Shown piece by piece: positions 51,445-61,344 of a stretch of 64,000 nt of DNA; the stretch's first letter is position 1, and every line of letters starts with the position of its first letter. The notes under the pieces are model-generated. The model was given only the letters and a program-made list of their open reading frames with translations, was not told where the DNA came from and searched no databases. The translations under genes were made by a program, and so were the position numbers. The stretch comes from Halomonas icarae (GTDB taxonomy: Bacteria > Pseudomonadota > Gammaproteobacteria > Pseudomonadales > Halomonadaceae): NCBI RefSeq assembly GCF_009901955.1, contig NZ_WUTS01000001.1:1117034-1181033 (forward strand). Reading direction: 5' to 3'.

Positions 51445-53169
51445 TCAGCCCTTGTTCTGCGCGTCTTTCTGCTGGGACTCTTGCTTCTGGGTCTCTTTCT
51501 TCAGGGTCTTGGCCCAGCTGTCCTTGAGGCTCACGGTGCGGTTGAACACCAGCTTGCCTTCGCCACAGGCATGGCGGTCGGCGCAGAAGTAGCCCACGCG
51601 CTCGAACTGGAAGCGACTCTCGGGCTCGACTCCGGCCAGGCTGGGCTCACCGATGGCCCGACACACCACCAGCGACTCGGGATTCAGATGCTCGAGGAAG
51701 TCGGCATCCTTGTCCTTGTCCGGCTGCTCCTCGAGGAACAGATTGTCGTAGAGGCGAACCTCCATGGGCACCCCATGCTCGGCGCTGACCCAGTGGATCA
51801 CGCCCTTGACCTTGCGGCCTTCGGGGTTCTTGCCCAGGGTGTCGAAGTCCACCGAACAGCGCAGCTCGGTGATCTCGCCGACCTCATCCTTGACCACCTC
51901 GTCGCAGCGGATCACGTAGGAGTTGCGCAGCCGCACCTCCTTGCCCGGCGCCAGGCGGAAGAACTTCTTGGGTGGCTCCTCCATGAAGTCGTCCCGGTCG
52001 ATATAGAGCTCGCGGGTAAAGGGCACCTTGCGCACGGGCATATCCTCCCGCGCCGGGTGGCCGGGTACCTCGTAGGTCTCCTCATGCCCCTCGGGCACAT
52101 TGGTCAGTACCACCTTGAGCGGCTTGAGTACCGCCATGGCGCGAGGCGCGTTGTCCTCGAGGTCCGAGCGGATGGCGTGATAGAGCATGGCGATCTCTAC
52201 CAGGCCGCCATCGGCCCGGGTCACACCGATCATTTCGCAGAACTTGCGAATCGAGGCCGGGGTATAGCCGCGGCGACGCAGCCCGGAGATGGTCGGCAGC
52301 CGTGGGTCGTCCCAGCCATCGACGATCCCCTCATCCACCAGCAGCTTGAGCTTGCGCTTGGAGGTCAGGGTATAGTTCAGGTTGAGTCGGGCAAACTCGA
52401 TCTGGCGCGGCCTTGCCGGCACCGGCAGATTGTCAAGGAACCACTCGTAGAGCGGGCGGTGATCCTCGAACTCGAGGGTACAGACGGAGTGGGTGATTCC
52501 CTCGATGGCGTCGGACTGGCCATGGGTGAAGTCGTAGGAGGGGTAGATCTTCCACGTGTCGCCGGTCTGGTGGTGGCTGGCATGGCGAATACGGTAGAGG
52601 ATCGGGTCACGCAGGTTGATATTGGGCGAGGCCATGTCGATCTTCGCGCGCAGCACCTTCTCCCCCTCGGCGAACTCGCCCTCGCGCATGCGCTCGAGCA
52701 GGTCGAGGTTCTCCTCGGGGCTGCGCTCGCGATAGGGGCTGGGGCGACCCGGTTCGGTCAGGGTGCCGCGATACTCGCGGATCTCGTCCGGTGAGAGGTC
52801 GTCGACATAGGCCTTGCCCTCACGCACCAGGTGCTGCGCCCAGGCATAGAGCTGGTCGAAGTAGTCAGAGGCGAAGCGCACGTCGCCCGCCCACTGGAAG
52901 CCCAGCCAGCTGACATCCGCCTTGATCGCGTCGATATAGGCCTGCTCCTCCTTGGCCGGGTTGGTGTCATCGAAACGCAGATGACAGTCACCACCGAACT
53001 GCTCGGCCAGGCCGAAGTTGAGACAGATCGACTTGGCGTGCCCGATATGCAGGAAACCATTGGGCTCCGGCGGGAAGCGGGTCACGATCTTGCCGTCGCG
53101 GCCGGCCTCGATCTCGTCACGTATCTGGTTGCGAATGAAGTTCGGCGCGCTGGTGGTGTCGGTGGTCAT
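51445..53169 (-). CDS. glnS: Glutaminyl-tRNA synthetase
   Basis: Charges tRNA-Gln. The 574-residue protein has the HIGH motif in [15 protein letters not shown] and the KMSKS-equivalent in [12 protein letters not shown], where the usual VMSKRK is varied. Domain order is catalytic, acceptor-binding, then two beta-barrels for the anticodon, ending in a Lys/Gln-rich tail. ATG 53169 begins [16 protein letters not shown], the usual N-terminus; the open frame upstream runs into the dispersed repeat and is not coding. It is divergent from ppiB. Confidence 0.97.
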   Translation of the reverse strand: MTTDTTSAPNFIRNQIRDEIEAGRDGKIVTRFPPEPNGFLHIGHAKSICLNFGLAEQFGGDCHLRFDDTNPAKEEQAYIDAIKADVSWLGFQWAGDVRFASDYFDQLYAWAQHLVREGKAYVDDLSPDEIREYRGTLTEPGRPSPYRERSPEENLDLLERMREGEFAEGEKVLRAKIDMASPNINLRDPILYRIRHASHHQTGDTWKIYPSYDFTHGQSDAIEGITHSVCTLEFEDHRPLYEWFLDNLPVPARPRQIEFARLNLNYTLTSKRKLKLLVDEGIVDGWDDPRLPTISGLRRRGYTPASIRKFCEMIGVTRADGGLVEIAMLYHAIRSDLEDNAPRAMAVLKPLKVVLTNVPEGHEETYEVPGHPAREDMPVRKVPFTRELYIDRDDFMEEPPKKFFRLAPGKEVRLRNSYVIRCDEVVKDEVGEITELRCSVDFDTLGKNPEGRKVKGVIHWVSAEHGVPMEVRLYDNLFLEEQPDKDKDADFLEHLNPESLVVCRAIGEPSLAGVEPESRFQFERVGYFCADRHACGEGKLVFNRTVSLKDSWAKTLKKETQKQESQQKDAQNKG

Positions 53170-53227
53170 GGTTGGGAAAACAACCTCTGGTTGGGGTGCG
53201 GTCCGGGGGCCGTTGATGTGGCCTTCA

Positions 53228-53343
53228 CTGCTCGGGGCTTTTCCGGCGACGAGCCTGCGAGGAGGCGCTGTGAACCCCTCCCTGGGCGCTACCGATGCCT
53301 TCCATGGCATAGGACCTCCTCTTCGGCTCATCCCCGGCGCCCC
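53228..53343 (-). repeat. Dispersed intergenic repeat, copy 2
   Basis: Inverted copy of the element at 27942-28054. On the minus strand it reads the same GAGGAGGTCCTA...GGTAGCGCCCAGGGA...CAGCGCCTCCTC core, with compensating changes in the inner stem (TGCC...GGCA here, CGCC...GGCG in copy 1). It fills most of the 296-bp gap between divergent glnS and ppiB. Confidence 0.8.
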
Positions 53344-53465
53344 TCGCCGCGGCGATCCAGGCCATCATCAGGCTAGCTTCGCGCAGCGAGGCAAAACCGG
53401 TATTATAGCGCCACGCCCATGGGCAACGCCAAGGCAGCGCCCCTTTATTGCACAGGAACTTACGC

Positions 53466-53960
53466 ATGATCGTACTGCAGACCACCTTCGGTGACATCCA
53501 CGTCGAGCTCAACCACGAGAAGGCCCCCAAGACGGCCGCCAACTTCGAACAGTATGTGCGCGAAGGCTTCTATGACGGCACCCTCTTCCACCGGGTGATC
53601 GAGGGCTTCATGGTCCAGGGTGGTGGCTTCGACGAGAACTTCGACCAGAAGCCGACCCACGCCCCCATCGAGAACGAGGCCGACAACGGCCTGGCCAACG
53701 AGATCGGCACCCTGGCCATGGCGCGCACCCAGGACCCGCACTCCGCCACCGCCCAGTTCTTCATCAATGTCGCCGACAACACCTTCCTCAACCATAGCGG
53801 CAAGTCCATCCAGGGCTGGGGCTACTGCGTCTTCGGCCGTGTGGTCGACGGCATGGACGTGGTCGAGAAGATCAAGAGTGTCGAGACCACCCGCCGCGGC
53901 ATGCACGCCGATGTGCCCGCCGAAGACGTGGTGATCAAGAAGGCCTACATCGAGGAGTAA
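53466..53960 (+). CDS. ppiB: Peptidyl-prolyl cis-trans isomerase B (cyclophilin)
   Basis: Cytoplasmic cyclophilin of 164 residues, the usual PpiB size, without a signal peptide. The active-site arginine and neighbours are in [14 protein letters not shown], with [17 protein letters not shown] and the [12 protein letters not shown] motif. The first six codons of the longer open frame (from 53448) are less likely; AGGA precedes ATG 53466. It is followed 80 bp later by lpxH, the ppiB-lpxH pair being conserved in gammaproteobacteria. Confidence 0.96.
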   Translation: MIVLQTTFGDIHVELNHEKAPKTAANFEQYVREGFYDGTLFHRVIEGFMVQGGGFDENFDQKPTHAPIENEADNGLANEIGTLAMARTQDPHSATAQFFINVADNTFLNHSGKSIQGWGYCVFGRVVDGMDVVEKIKSVETTRRGMHADVPAEDVVIKKAYIEE

Positions 53961-54040
53961 GCCCTCCGTACTGCCCCCCAGCTGGCGCCCGCCCCGTGCG
54001 GGCGCCTTGCGCTCTGCCGCCAACCCGGGAACTCTCCATC

Positions 54041-54799
54041 ATGGCCACCCTGCTGATTTCCGATCTGCACCTGCACCCCGGCGCCCCCGAGATCACCGAG
54101 GGGTTTCTGCGCTGGCTGGAGCAGCGCGCCCATGGCTCTCACGCCCTCTATATCCTCGGTGACTTCTTCGAGGCCTGGATCGGCGATGACCTGCTCGACC
54201 TGGTGGACATCGACCCCAGCGGCAACGCCGATCTCGCGGCCCGTATCGCCAGGGCGCTTCGCCGCCTGGCCGACGACGGCACCGAGGTCTACCTGATGCA
54301 TGGCAACCGCGACTTCCTGCTCGGCGAGCGTTTCGCCAGCGAAGCCGGGGCCACGCTGCTGACAGACCCCACCGTTGTCACCCTGGGAGGCAGCCCGATC
54401 CTGCTGATGCACGGTGACAGCCTGTGTACCCGCGACGAGGCCTACCAGGCCTTCCGCGTCCAGGCACGAGACCCGCTATGGCAGCAGCAGGTGCTGTCGA
54501 TGCCGATCCAGGAGCGCATCACCCTGGCCAGGCAGCTTCGTGACCAGTCCGGTGAGGCCAACTCCAACAAGGCCGAGGACATCATGGACGTCACCCAGAA
54601 TGAGGTCACCCGGGTCATGGCCGAACAGGGTGTCACCACCCTGATCCACGGCCACACCCACCGTCCGGCGGTGCATGAGCTCGAGGTCGATGGACAGCCA
54701 GCCCGGCGTATCGTGCTGGGTGACTGGCAGCCAACCCTGGGTTGGGAGGTCGTGATCGAGGAAGAGGCCAGACCGGAACTCAGGGAGGTGGCCCTGTGA
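54041..54799 (+). CDS. lpxH: UDP-2,3-diacylglucosamine diphosphatase
   Basis: Fourth step of lipid A synthesis, a peripheral membrane metallophosphoesterase of 252 residues. Metal motifs in order: ISDLHLHP, YILGDFFEAWIGDD, MHGNRDFLLG, LMHGDSLCT and IHGHTHRPAVHE, all present. The gene converges with the large GGDEF-EAL gene and overlaps its end by 20 bp (54780-54799), so the C-termini share DNA on opposite strands. Confidence 0.96.
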   Translation: MATLLISDLHLHPGAPEITEGFLRWLEQRAHGSHALYILGDFFEAWIGDDLLDLVDIDPSGNADLAARIARALRRLADDGTEVYLMHGNRDFLLGERFASEAGATLLTDPTVVTLGGSPILLMHGDSLCTRDEAYQAFRVQARDPLWQQQVLSMPIQERITLARQLRDQSGEANSNKAEDIMDVTQNEVTRVMAEQGVTTLIHGHTHRPAVHELEVDGQPARRIVLGDWQPTLGWEVVIEEEARPELREVAL

Positions 54800-57700
54800 A
54801 AGGTGTCCCTGTCCCAAGAGTGACATCAGCACTGCCCCGCCTCTTCTCGAGGAACTGCTGAAGCCTCTCGAACGACATCGGGCGTGCCAGCAGGAACCCC
54901 TGGAACAGATCGCAGCCATGAGAGCGGACCAGTCGATATTGACTGTCGGTCTCGACACCCTCCGCCACGACCCTGAGCCCCAGGTGATGCGCCATGGAGA
55001 TGATCCCCTGGGTGAGTGAAGCATCATTGGCGTTGCGATCGATCTCGCGAATGAAGCTGCGATCGATCTTGACGGTGTCGACCGGCAGATTTTTCAGATA
55101 GCTCAGGCTCGAGAAGCCGGTTCCGAAGTCGTCGATCGCCACCTGAACCCCCATCTCTCGCAAGGCTCGCAGCGCCTCGATGGCGCTCTCCGTCTCGCTC
55201 ATCAGGATGCCTTCGGTCAATTCGAGAGTCAGCAGACCGGCCGGCAGCCCGGTGGCCGATAGCGTGTCACTCAGGATGGCGAGGAAATTGTCACGCTGAA
55301 ACTGCAAGGGTGAGATATTCACCGACACACCGAACGTTGTCATGCCCTGACGGCGAAGCCTCACCATGTCCTCGCAGGCACGCATCAGCACCCAGCGACT
55401 GATGGAGATAATCTGGCCCGTCTGCTCGGCGATGGGAATAAATGTCGCCGGCGAGATATCACCCCGCCGGTGATTCGGCCAGCGCAGCAACGCCTCCAGG
55501 CCAACCACTACGCCATTGCGATCGAACAGCGGTTGGTAGTGGAGCTCGAAGGACTCCGTATCGATCGCCTCCTGGAGCTCGTTACGCAAGGCGACGCGTT
55601 CACTCACCCGCTTGGTAATCTCGGGAGTAAACCACTGATAGGTATTGCGCCCCTGCTGCTTGGCGCGATACATGGCCATATCGGCCTGCTGAATCAGCTC
55701 CATCGGACGCGTCTGGCTATCGACGTTGACGGCGATACCGATACTGGCCGTCAAGTGCAGTTCGTGCTCCTCGATACGGTAGGGCCGTGCGACGAGATCA
55801 AGCAGCCGTTCGGCCACCTCCATCGCCCACACCTCATCACAGGGGTCATTGAGAAGCAGCACGAACTCATCGCCGCCGAAGCGCACCAGGGTGTCCTCGC
55901 GACGCACCACCTCTCCCAGCCGTGCGGCGAGCCCCTGCAGCAGCTGGTCACCGATGGCATGACCGAGACTATCGTTGATCGGCTTGAAGCCATCGAGATC
56001 GATGAACAGCACACATAACCACTTGCCCTCACGGTTCGCCAGCGCCAGGTCATGAGGAAGTCGTTCCTCCAGAACCACACGGTTCGCCAGGCCGGTCAGC
56101 ACATCGTGGCTGGCGTGATAGGCCAGTTGCCCTTCGTACGCCTTGCGTTCGGAGACATCGTGCTGGATCCCTACAAAGTGAGTCACCTGCCCGCACCGAT
56201 CACGAATCGGCGAGATATACAGCTCATTCCAGAAGATGGCACCATCCTTGCGATAGTTGCACAGCGTCACATGGACCTCCTGCTGCCTCGACAGCCGTTC
56301 ACGCAGCTGAAGAACCGCCTGAGGATCGGTATCCGGGCCCTGCAGCAGGCGACAGTTACGCCCCAGCACTTCCTCACGTTGATACCCGGTCATGGTCTCG
56401 AACGCCCTGTTGACATAGGTGATCGGCATATCGGGCCTGAGGGCATCCACGATCACCAGGCCGTTGACACTCACCTCGACGCCCTGCTCGAGGATTCGCA
56501 GGCGCATCTCGTTGTGTCGACGCTGGGTGATATCCTTGGCGATACCGAAAACACCACGGATGCTCCCGTCCACCATGATTGGCAGATTGGTGATATCCAG
56601 CTGTCGCGCTTCCCCACTCCTGCCGACCACTTCCAGCTGATAGCGCTGCGCCCCGCCCCTCAGCACCTGCTCAAAATGTGACTGAGTCGTTGCCACCTCA
56701 TGAGGCTGCACGAAGCGCGAGTAGTGGACTCCCACGATCTCGTGGAGCCGAAAGCCCGTCACCTCCTCGCAGCTGGCATTGGCACTGCTGAAGTAGCCCT
56801 CCATATCCAGGGAGTACACGGCATCAGGGTTGTAGGCGAAGAGCGAGCGATAGCGCTGTTCGCTTTCGCTTAACGAACGGCGATCATGATCCCGCTCGAT
56901 GGCCAGGGCGACGATATCGACCGCCTGACGGACAAGCTCCAGCTCATGCGTTGTGGGACGCATCGGCTCGCGTGAATAGACCCCGAACGTACCGAGCATC
57001 CGGCCGTCGCTGGCGATGATGGGATACGACCAGCAGGCAAGCAGTGAGTGCTCTCTCACCAGCGTCTGATAGCCCTGCCAGGCGGGGTCACTGGGGAGGT
57101 CATCACATACCACCAGCTTGCGAGAATAGGCGGCACTCCCACAGGCCCCCACACCCGGCGCGATGGGAATAGTGGCCACCGCGTCGCGGTACGCCGCCGG
57201 CAGGCGCCGTCCTGCGGCCAGCTCAAGACGGCTCCCGGCCCGATCGGCCAACATGATGGAACAGAGTCTCTGCGGAAGCTGCTCTTCCAGCATTTCGCAG
57301 ACCGCTTCCAGCGGGGCGTCGAGAGGCGACTCTTCGGCGATAAGAGCGTGAATGGCCTGCTGACGAAGCAGGTATTGCCGCGAGTGATCGAGCTCCCGAG
57401 TACGCGAGGCGTTGAGCCTTACCAGGCCCAGGCTCAGCGTCAACAGAAAGCTGAGAAGCAGTCCCCCCAGGCCGACAAACGCCGGCAATCCCAACGCCAT
57501 TGGCCATAGCGATGCCCTGGCCGAGTGGATATCGACGCCAAGCCTGACGCCACCCGGCAGCCCTATGCTGCGCGACAGCATGCGAGGGGTCTCCGCCACG
57601 GGGCGGGCTACCATCCCGGGTGCCGCGACCCTCAGTAGCGCCCGCTCATCATGACGCAGCGCCTCGCCACCCTGATACAGCGCCACCTGAAACGCAGGAA

Positions 57701-58817
57701 GCGGCACATGCAGTTCGCTCTTCAGCAACTTGCCCAGGTCAATCAAGGCAAGCAATCGATAATCATGGCGGGGTATCCCGACGACGATCAGCGCCTGATT
57801 CGGGTGATCCATATCGGGTAACAACATGGCGGCGTGAGTAAAGAGTGACCCCTCCCAGTCATCGGCGAGTGGTCGGCTGGCCTGCCGCCTGAGCCACTGC
57901 CTGGCCTCGGCATCGCGCCCACGAAGCCATCGCCAGCGCCCATCATGGGCCATGACCCCAAGAGCCTCCAGGCTCGGCAAGTCGCGCAAATAGTGAATTT
58001 GATCGTCACGCGAGACCCTGCCCCCCGAACCATGGGGCGTGGCGTTCAAGCGCTCGGCCATGCGCCTGAGCGACTGCAGACGGATGTTCACGGCCCGCTC
58101 GGCATCGAGACGAATCGTCTCGAAGATCAGCTCGGCACGCCCCGTCTCGCGCACCACCTGTTGCCAGTTAAGTAGATACCAGGCCGCACTGCTGACGGCC
58201 ACTCCCAGCAGGCAGGCGCAGAGCGTCTTGCGTCCGATAAGGGGCCTGTCACGCCCGCATCGATAGCCGGCAACCAGCATCGCGGCGCCGAGCAGCAGGG
58301 TGAACAATGCCAGGACTTCGGAGGAGGCATCGCGCACAGCGCGCCCGAGGTCGCTGCCAACGACCAAGACCCACAGTGACAAGGCGCTAACACTCAGCAG
58401 CAGCACACCCACGAGTCGCCACAACCTGCCGAGCCATGGTGACTCACTGCCCAGCAGCAGGCACGGTGCCACAACCAGCAGCAGAAGCGCTTCCAGCGAG
58501 CCTAGACCGACCCCCCTTTGCAACCAGCGAATATCCGGCATGGACGACTCGTCCAGGCCACCCTGCAACAGGGTATTCAGGGCCAGCCCAGCCAGGGTGA
58601 TGCCGGCCATGATGCGCGGGCCGGGTTGACGAAGCCAAATCCCCACCAGGCCGACGCCAGTGGCCAATGCAACGAAGGCACTATCCACGGCGAGCAACAC
58701 CGGCCCCGACTGTTGAAGGGAGTTCGTCGCCAGCGCCACGCCTCCCATCAGCATGAAGGTGGTGGAAACCACCATCAACCAGGTATCGGAGGCGATCGAG
58801 ATTGTCTTGAGCTGCAT
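54780..58817 (-). CDS. Membrane GAF-PAS-LOV-GGDEF-EAL protein (cyclic di-GMP turnover, probable blue-light input)
   Basis: A 1345-residue signalling protein. Order: about six membrane helices (1-210), an extracytoplasmic region (230-430), another helix (440-465), GAF (490-650), PAS (670-780), a LOV-type PAS (790-905), GGDEF (about 910-1075) and EAL (1085-1330). The LOV domain has GRNCRLLQG with the flavin-adduct cysteine C822, plus NYRKDG--FWN and HFVGIQHDV, the other flavin contacts; consensus CRFLQG has Leu for Phe. The GGDEF motif (981-985) is intact with an RxxD inhibitory site just upstream, and EALLRW starts at E1108, so both synthesis and hydrolysis of cyclic di-GMP look possible. Confidence 0.9.
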   Translation of the reverse strand: MQLKTISIASDTWLMVVSTTFMLMGGVALATNSLQQSGPVLLAVDSAFVALATGVGLVGIWLRQPGPRIMAGITLAGLALNTLLQGGLDESSMPDIRWLQRGVGLGSLEALLLLVVAPCLLLGSESPWLGRLWRLVGVLLLSVSALSLWVLVVGSDLGRAVRDASSEVLALFTLLLGAAMLVAGYRCGRDRPLIGRKTLCACLLGVAVSSAAWYLLNWQQVVRETGRAELIFETIRLDAERAVNIRLQSLRRMAERLNATPHGSGGRVSRDDQIHYLRDLPSLEALGVMAHDGRWRWLRGRDAEARQWLRRQASRPLADDWEGSLFTHAAMLLPDMDHPNQALIVVGIPRHDYRLLALIDLGKLLKSELHVPLPAFQVALYQGGEALRHDERALLRVAAPGMVARPVAETPRMLSRSIGLPGGVRLGVDIHSARASLWPMALGLPAFVGLGGLLLSFLLTLSLGLVRLNASRTRELDHSRQYLLRQQAIHALIAEESPLDAPLEAVCEMLEEQLPQRLCSIMLADRAGSRLELAAGRRLPAAYRDAVATIPIAPGVGACGSAAYSRKLVVCDDLPSDPAWQGYQTLVREHSLLACWSYPIIASDGRMLGTFGVYSREPMRPTTHELELVRQAVDIVALAIERDHDRRSLSESEQRYRSLFAYNPDAVYSLDMEGYFSSANASCEEVTGFRLHEIVGVHYSRFVQPHEVATTQSHFEQVLRGGAQRYQLEVVGRSGEARQLDITNLPIMVDGSIRGVFGIAKDITQRRHNEMRLRILEQGVEVSVNGLVIVDALRPDMPITYVNRAFETMTGYQREEVLGRNCRLLQGPDTDPQAVLQLRERLSRQQEVHVTLCNYRKDGAIFWNELYISPIRDRCGQVTHFVGIQHDVSERKAYEGQLAYHASHDVLTGLANRVVLEERLPHDLALANREGKWLCVLFIDLDGFKPINDSLGHAIGDQLLQGLAARLGEVVRREDTLVRFGGDEFVLLLNDPCDEVWAMEVAERLLDLVARPYRIEEHELHLTASIGIAVNVDSQTRPMELIQQADMAMYRAKQQGRNTYQWFTPEITKRVSERVALRNELQEAIDTESFELHYQPLFDRNGVVVGLEALLRWPNHRRGDISPATFIPIAEQTGQIISISRWVLMRACEDMVRLRRQGMTTFGVSVNISPLQFQRDNFLAILSDTLSATGLPAGLLTLELTEGILMSETESAIEALRALREMGVQVAIDDFGTGFSSLSYLKNLPVDTVKIDRSFIREIDRNANDASLTQGIISMAHHLGLRVVAEGVETDSQYRLVRSHGCDLFQGFLLARPMSFERLQQFLEKRRGSADVTLGTGTPFTGPPP

Positions 58818-58862
58818 GCGTCGAGGGCTCTTGGAATCAGTATGGCGATATCACAACAAGAG

Positions 58863-58895
58863 AGCCCCCGGCGAGGCAACGGCTCACAGGGGGCT
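58863..58895 (-). terminator. Terminator-like hairpin after ppiD
   Basis: Arms AGCCCCC and GGGGGCT (58863-58869 and 58889-58895) with a moderately T-rich tail CTCTTGTTGT on the minus strand, 26 bp after the ppiD stop. Confidence 0.6.
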
Positions 58896-58920
58896 GACCA
58901 GCGGCATTGATCGAATGGCG

Positions 58921-60738
58921 CTAACGCTTGATCTCGGCCTCGCTGCGCAGGTGCTCGATCAGACCCTGGATCGCGGCCTGAGCGCGCAGCCGCTCGGCCA
59001 TCGAGGCGACAAAACGCTCGACCTGCTCATCGACCTCACCCTCGCCTACCGACTCCAGGGCGATGATCACGGCACGATCACCATCGACCACCTGACCATA
59101 CACGGGAGCTTCTCCCTCGGGTGCCGGCAGCCGGAAGGCAGCATTGACCACCGCCGGGGAGACTCCCCGAGACTCCTGGCGACTGACCTCCTCGACCCGC
59201 TGCCAGTCGAGCGTCACGGACTCACCGTCGCCAAGGGAATCGACAAGCTGAACCGCTCTAGCCCGCAGCGCCTCCCGACGCTGCTCTGCCGTGACCTGGG
59301 CGGCGACCTCGTCGCGCACCTCATCCAGCGGCAGCGTGGTCGCCTCGCGATGCTCGGTGACACGCAGCACCAGACGACGATCGCTATCCAACTCGATCAC
59401 CTCGCTGTTATAGCCCTCCTCGAGCACATCGTCGCTGAACGCCTGGGCCATGACTCCCGGTTCAGAGAGCACCCCCTCGCGAGTATCACGCGAAACCCAG
59501 TCGCTGGAGTGAAGCGCGAGTCCCAGATCATCGGCGACACTCTGCAGATCATCGGCGGCGAAGCTCTCGTCGATCAGCTGCTGCACCTTCTCATTGAACT
59601 CCCCCGAGACCCTGTCCAGCGCCACCTGGCGGTGCAGGTCACCCCGCATTGACTCGAACGACTCACGCTCAAGACCGGTCACGGTCAACAGGTGCAGGCC
59701 ATTGTCGGTCTCGACGACCTCCGATACGTCACCCTCATCGAGTGAGAAGGCGGCCTCGTCGAAGGCGTCACCGAAGAAGCCGCGGCTGACCACACCCAGG
59801 TCGCCACCCTGTTCCGCGGAGACCGTGTCATCGGAGACCTGGGCGGCCAGGTCGGCGAAGGATTCGCCATCGGCGAGGCGCGCCTGTACCTCTTCGAGCT
59901 TGGCCACCGCCTCTTCACGGCTGCGCTGCTCACCAAAGGTCACCATGATATGGGAGAGCCGGCGATCGGCATCGGCCGTCTGTTCACGCCAGGCATCACG
60001 CAGTGTCTGCTCGTCGATCTCCATCTCATCGGCCATGGTCTGGCGGTCGATCACCACATAGTTCAGACGCACCTGCTCGGGGCGGCGGAAACGCGCCTTA
60101 TGCTGAGCGTAGTACGCCTCGATGGCCTCATCCGAAGGAGAAAGCTCCTCTTCGATGTCGTCGGGCCCCAGGGCGGCATATCGGAAGGTACGCGTCTGGC
60201 GCTGCAGCTCGGCCAGGCGTTCCTGCTCGCTGGGCAGGCTGAAGTCGCTGAACGCCAACCCCTGCTGCAGCTGCTGCTGCTTCATGTCGCCACGCAGCTG
60301 TTGGCGAAAGCCCAGGGGTGTGTAGCCGGCGCTGGCCAGGCGGTTGCGGAACAGCTCCTGGTCGAACCGGCCCTCCTGGTCCTGGAATTCGGGGAGTGAC
60401 ACGATGATCTGGTCGAGCTGCTCCTCTGAAAGGTGCATCCCGCCCTCCTCGACATACTGACTCAACACCCGGGTCGTGATCAGCTCGTCGAGCATCTGAC
60501 TGCGCAGCGCCCGCTCCTGCTCCGGCGGCACCTGGCCGCTGCGAATGGCCCGTTGCACCGAGAGCTCTAGCTCCTGACGCATGATGGGCTCACCGTTGAC
60601 CTCGGCGACCTCGTCGCCGCTATTGCCGAACAGGCCCACCAGTGAATCCACACCGAACATCGCCATGGTCACGACCACTGCCCCGATGATGATCTTGGCT
60701 CCCCAGCTTCGGGAGCGGTCTCGAATACTTTGCAGCAT
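58921..60738 (-). CDS. ppiD: Periplasmic folding chaperone PpiD
   Basis: Inner-membrane-anchored periplasmic foldase near the Sec translocon, 605 residues. The N-terminus MLQSIRDRSRSWGAKIIIGAVVV gives a short cytoplasmic tail and one membrane helix (about 14-35), followed by a SurA_N-like chaperone domain, one parvulin-type isomerase domain (about 230-350, LSHIMVTFGEQRSREEA to GGDLGVVSRGFF) and a C-terminal chaperone region. The order clpX-lon-hupB-ppiD matches E. coli. Confidence 0.95.
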   Translation of the reverse strand: MLQSIRDRSRSWGAKIIIGAVVVTMAMFGVDSLVGLFGNSGDEVAEVNGEPIMRQELELSVQRAIRSGQVPPEQERALRSQMLDELITTRVLSQYVEEGGMHLSEEQLDQIIVSLPEFQDQEGRFDQELFRNRLASAGYTPLGFRQQLRGDMKQQQLQQGLAFSDFSLPSEQERLAELQRQTRTFRYAALGPDDIEEELSPSDEAIEAYYAQHKARFRRPEQVRLNYVVIDRQTMADEMEIDEQTLRDAWREQTADADRRLSHIMVTFGEQRSREEAVAKLEEVQARLADGESFADLAAQVSDDTVSAEQGGDLGVVSRGFFGDAFDEAAFSLDEGDVSEVVETDNGLHLLTVTGLERESFESMRGDLHRQVALDRVSGEFNEKVQQLIDESFAADDLQSVADDLGLALHSSDWVSRDTREGVLSEPGVMAQAFSDDVLEEGYNSEVIELDSDRRLVLRVTEHREATTLPLDEVRDEVAAQVTAEQRREALRARAVQLVDSLGDGESVTLDWQRVEEVSRQESRGVSPAVVNAAFRLPAPEGEAPVYGQVVDGDRAVIIALESVGEGEVDEQVERFVASMAERLRAQAAIQGLIEHLRSEAEIKR

Positions 60739-60799
60739 GCAGGCCTCGGAAGTGTTGCCTCAAGAGAAATACTGGGAAAGGGTGGAGTCTATAACGAGG

Positions 60800-60830
60800 A
60801 CAGGCGCACCGCCGAGGGCGATGCGCCTGT
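60800..60830 (-). terminator. Hairpin between hupB and ppiD
   Basis: Outer arms ACAGGCGCA (60800-60808) and TGCGCCTGT (60822-60830) with an inner CGCC/GGCG stem. On the minus strand it is followed by CCTCGTTATAG. Likely terminator or attenuator that separates abundant hupB mRNA from ppiD. Confidence 0.65.
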
Positions 60831-60894
60831 ATCAATCAACCATCAACGGCGAACCATCAGCGGCGCAAGCTGCGCGACTCCAGCTCGGCGACAG

Positions 60895-61167
60895 TTAGTT
60901 GACGGAATCCTTCAACGCCTTGCCGGCCTTGAAGCCGGGAACCTTGGCCGCCTTGATCTCGATCGGCTGACCAGTCTGGGGGTTACGACCGGTACGCGCT
61001 GCACGCTCCTTCACATGGAAGGTCCCGAAGCCGACCAGAGAGACGCTGTCGCCCTTCTTCAGGCTTTCCGTCACGGAATCCACCATGGCATCCAGGGCAC
61101 GCGCGGCGGAAGCCTTGGGAATATCGGCAGACGCGGCGATGGCTTCGATCAGCTCAGACTTGTTCAC
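60895..61167 (-). CDS. hupB: DNA-binding protein HU-beta
   Basis: Nucleoid-associated protein of 90 residues. It begins [16 protein letters not shown] and carries the HU DNA-binding arm, seen as [21 protein letters not shown], with the intercalating proline in [10 protein letters not shown]. It has its own upstream region of 177 bp after lon, as expected for a strongly expressed gene. Confidence 0.97.
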   Translation of the reverse strand: MNKSELIEAIAASADIPKASAARALDAMVDSVTESLKKGDSVSLVGFGTFHVKERAARTGRNPQTGQPIEIKAAKVPGFKAGKALKDSVN

Positions 61168-61298
61168 ACTTCACCCCTTGACTTTTTCGGAAATTGGCCC
61201 TAATCGAACCGGCTTTACAATTGACAAGCACGATCACAGCATAGGCCAATTTATAGCAATGCGGGGAAAGTGCTGTCAAGCAACATTCAAGGCATAGC

Positions 61299-61334
61299 CC
61301 CACCATACAAGGCTTTAGGCAGAGTAATGGTGGG
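61299..61334. terminator. Inverted repeat after lon
   Basis: Eight-bp arms CCCACCAT (61299-61306) and ATGGTGGG (61327-61334), starting 11 bp after the lon stop. The far side on the minus strand lacks a U-run, so this may be a weak or Rho-aided terminator at the lon-hupB boundary. Confidence 0.5.
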
Positions 61335-61344
61335 AAAATCGACC

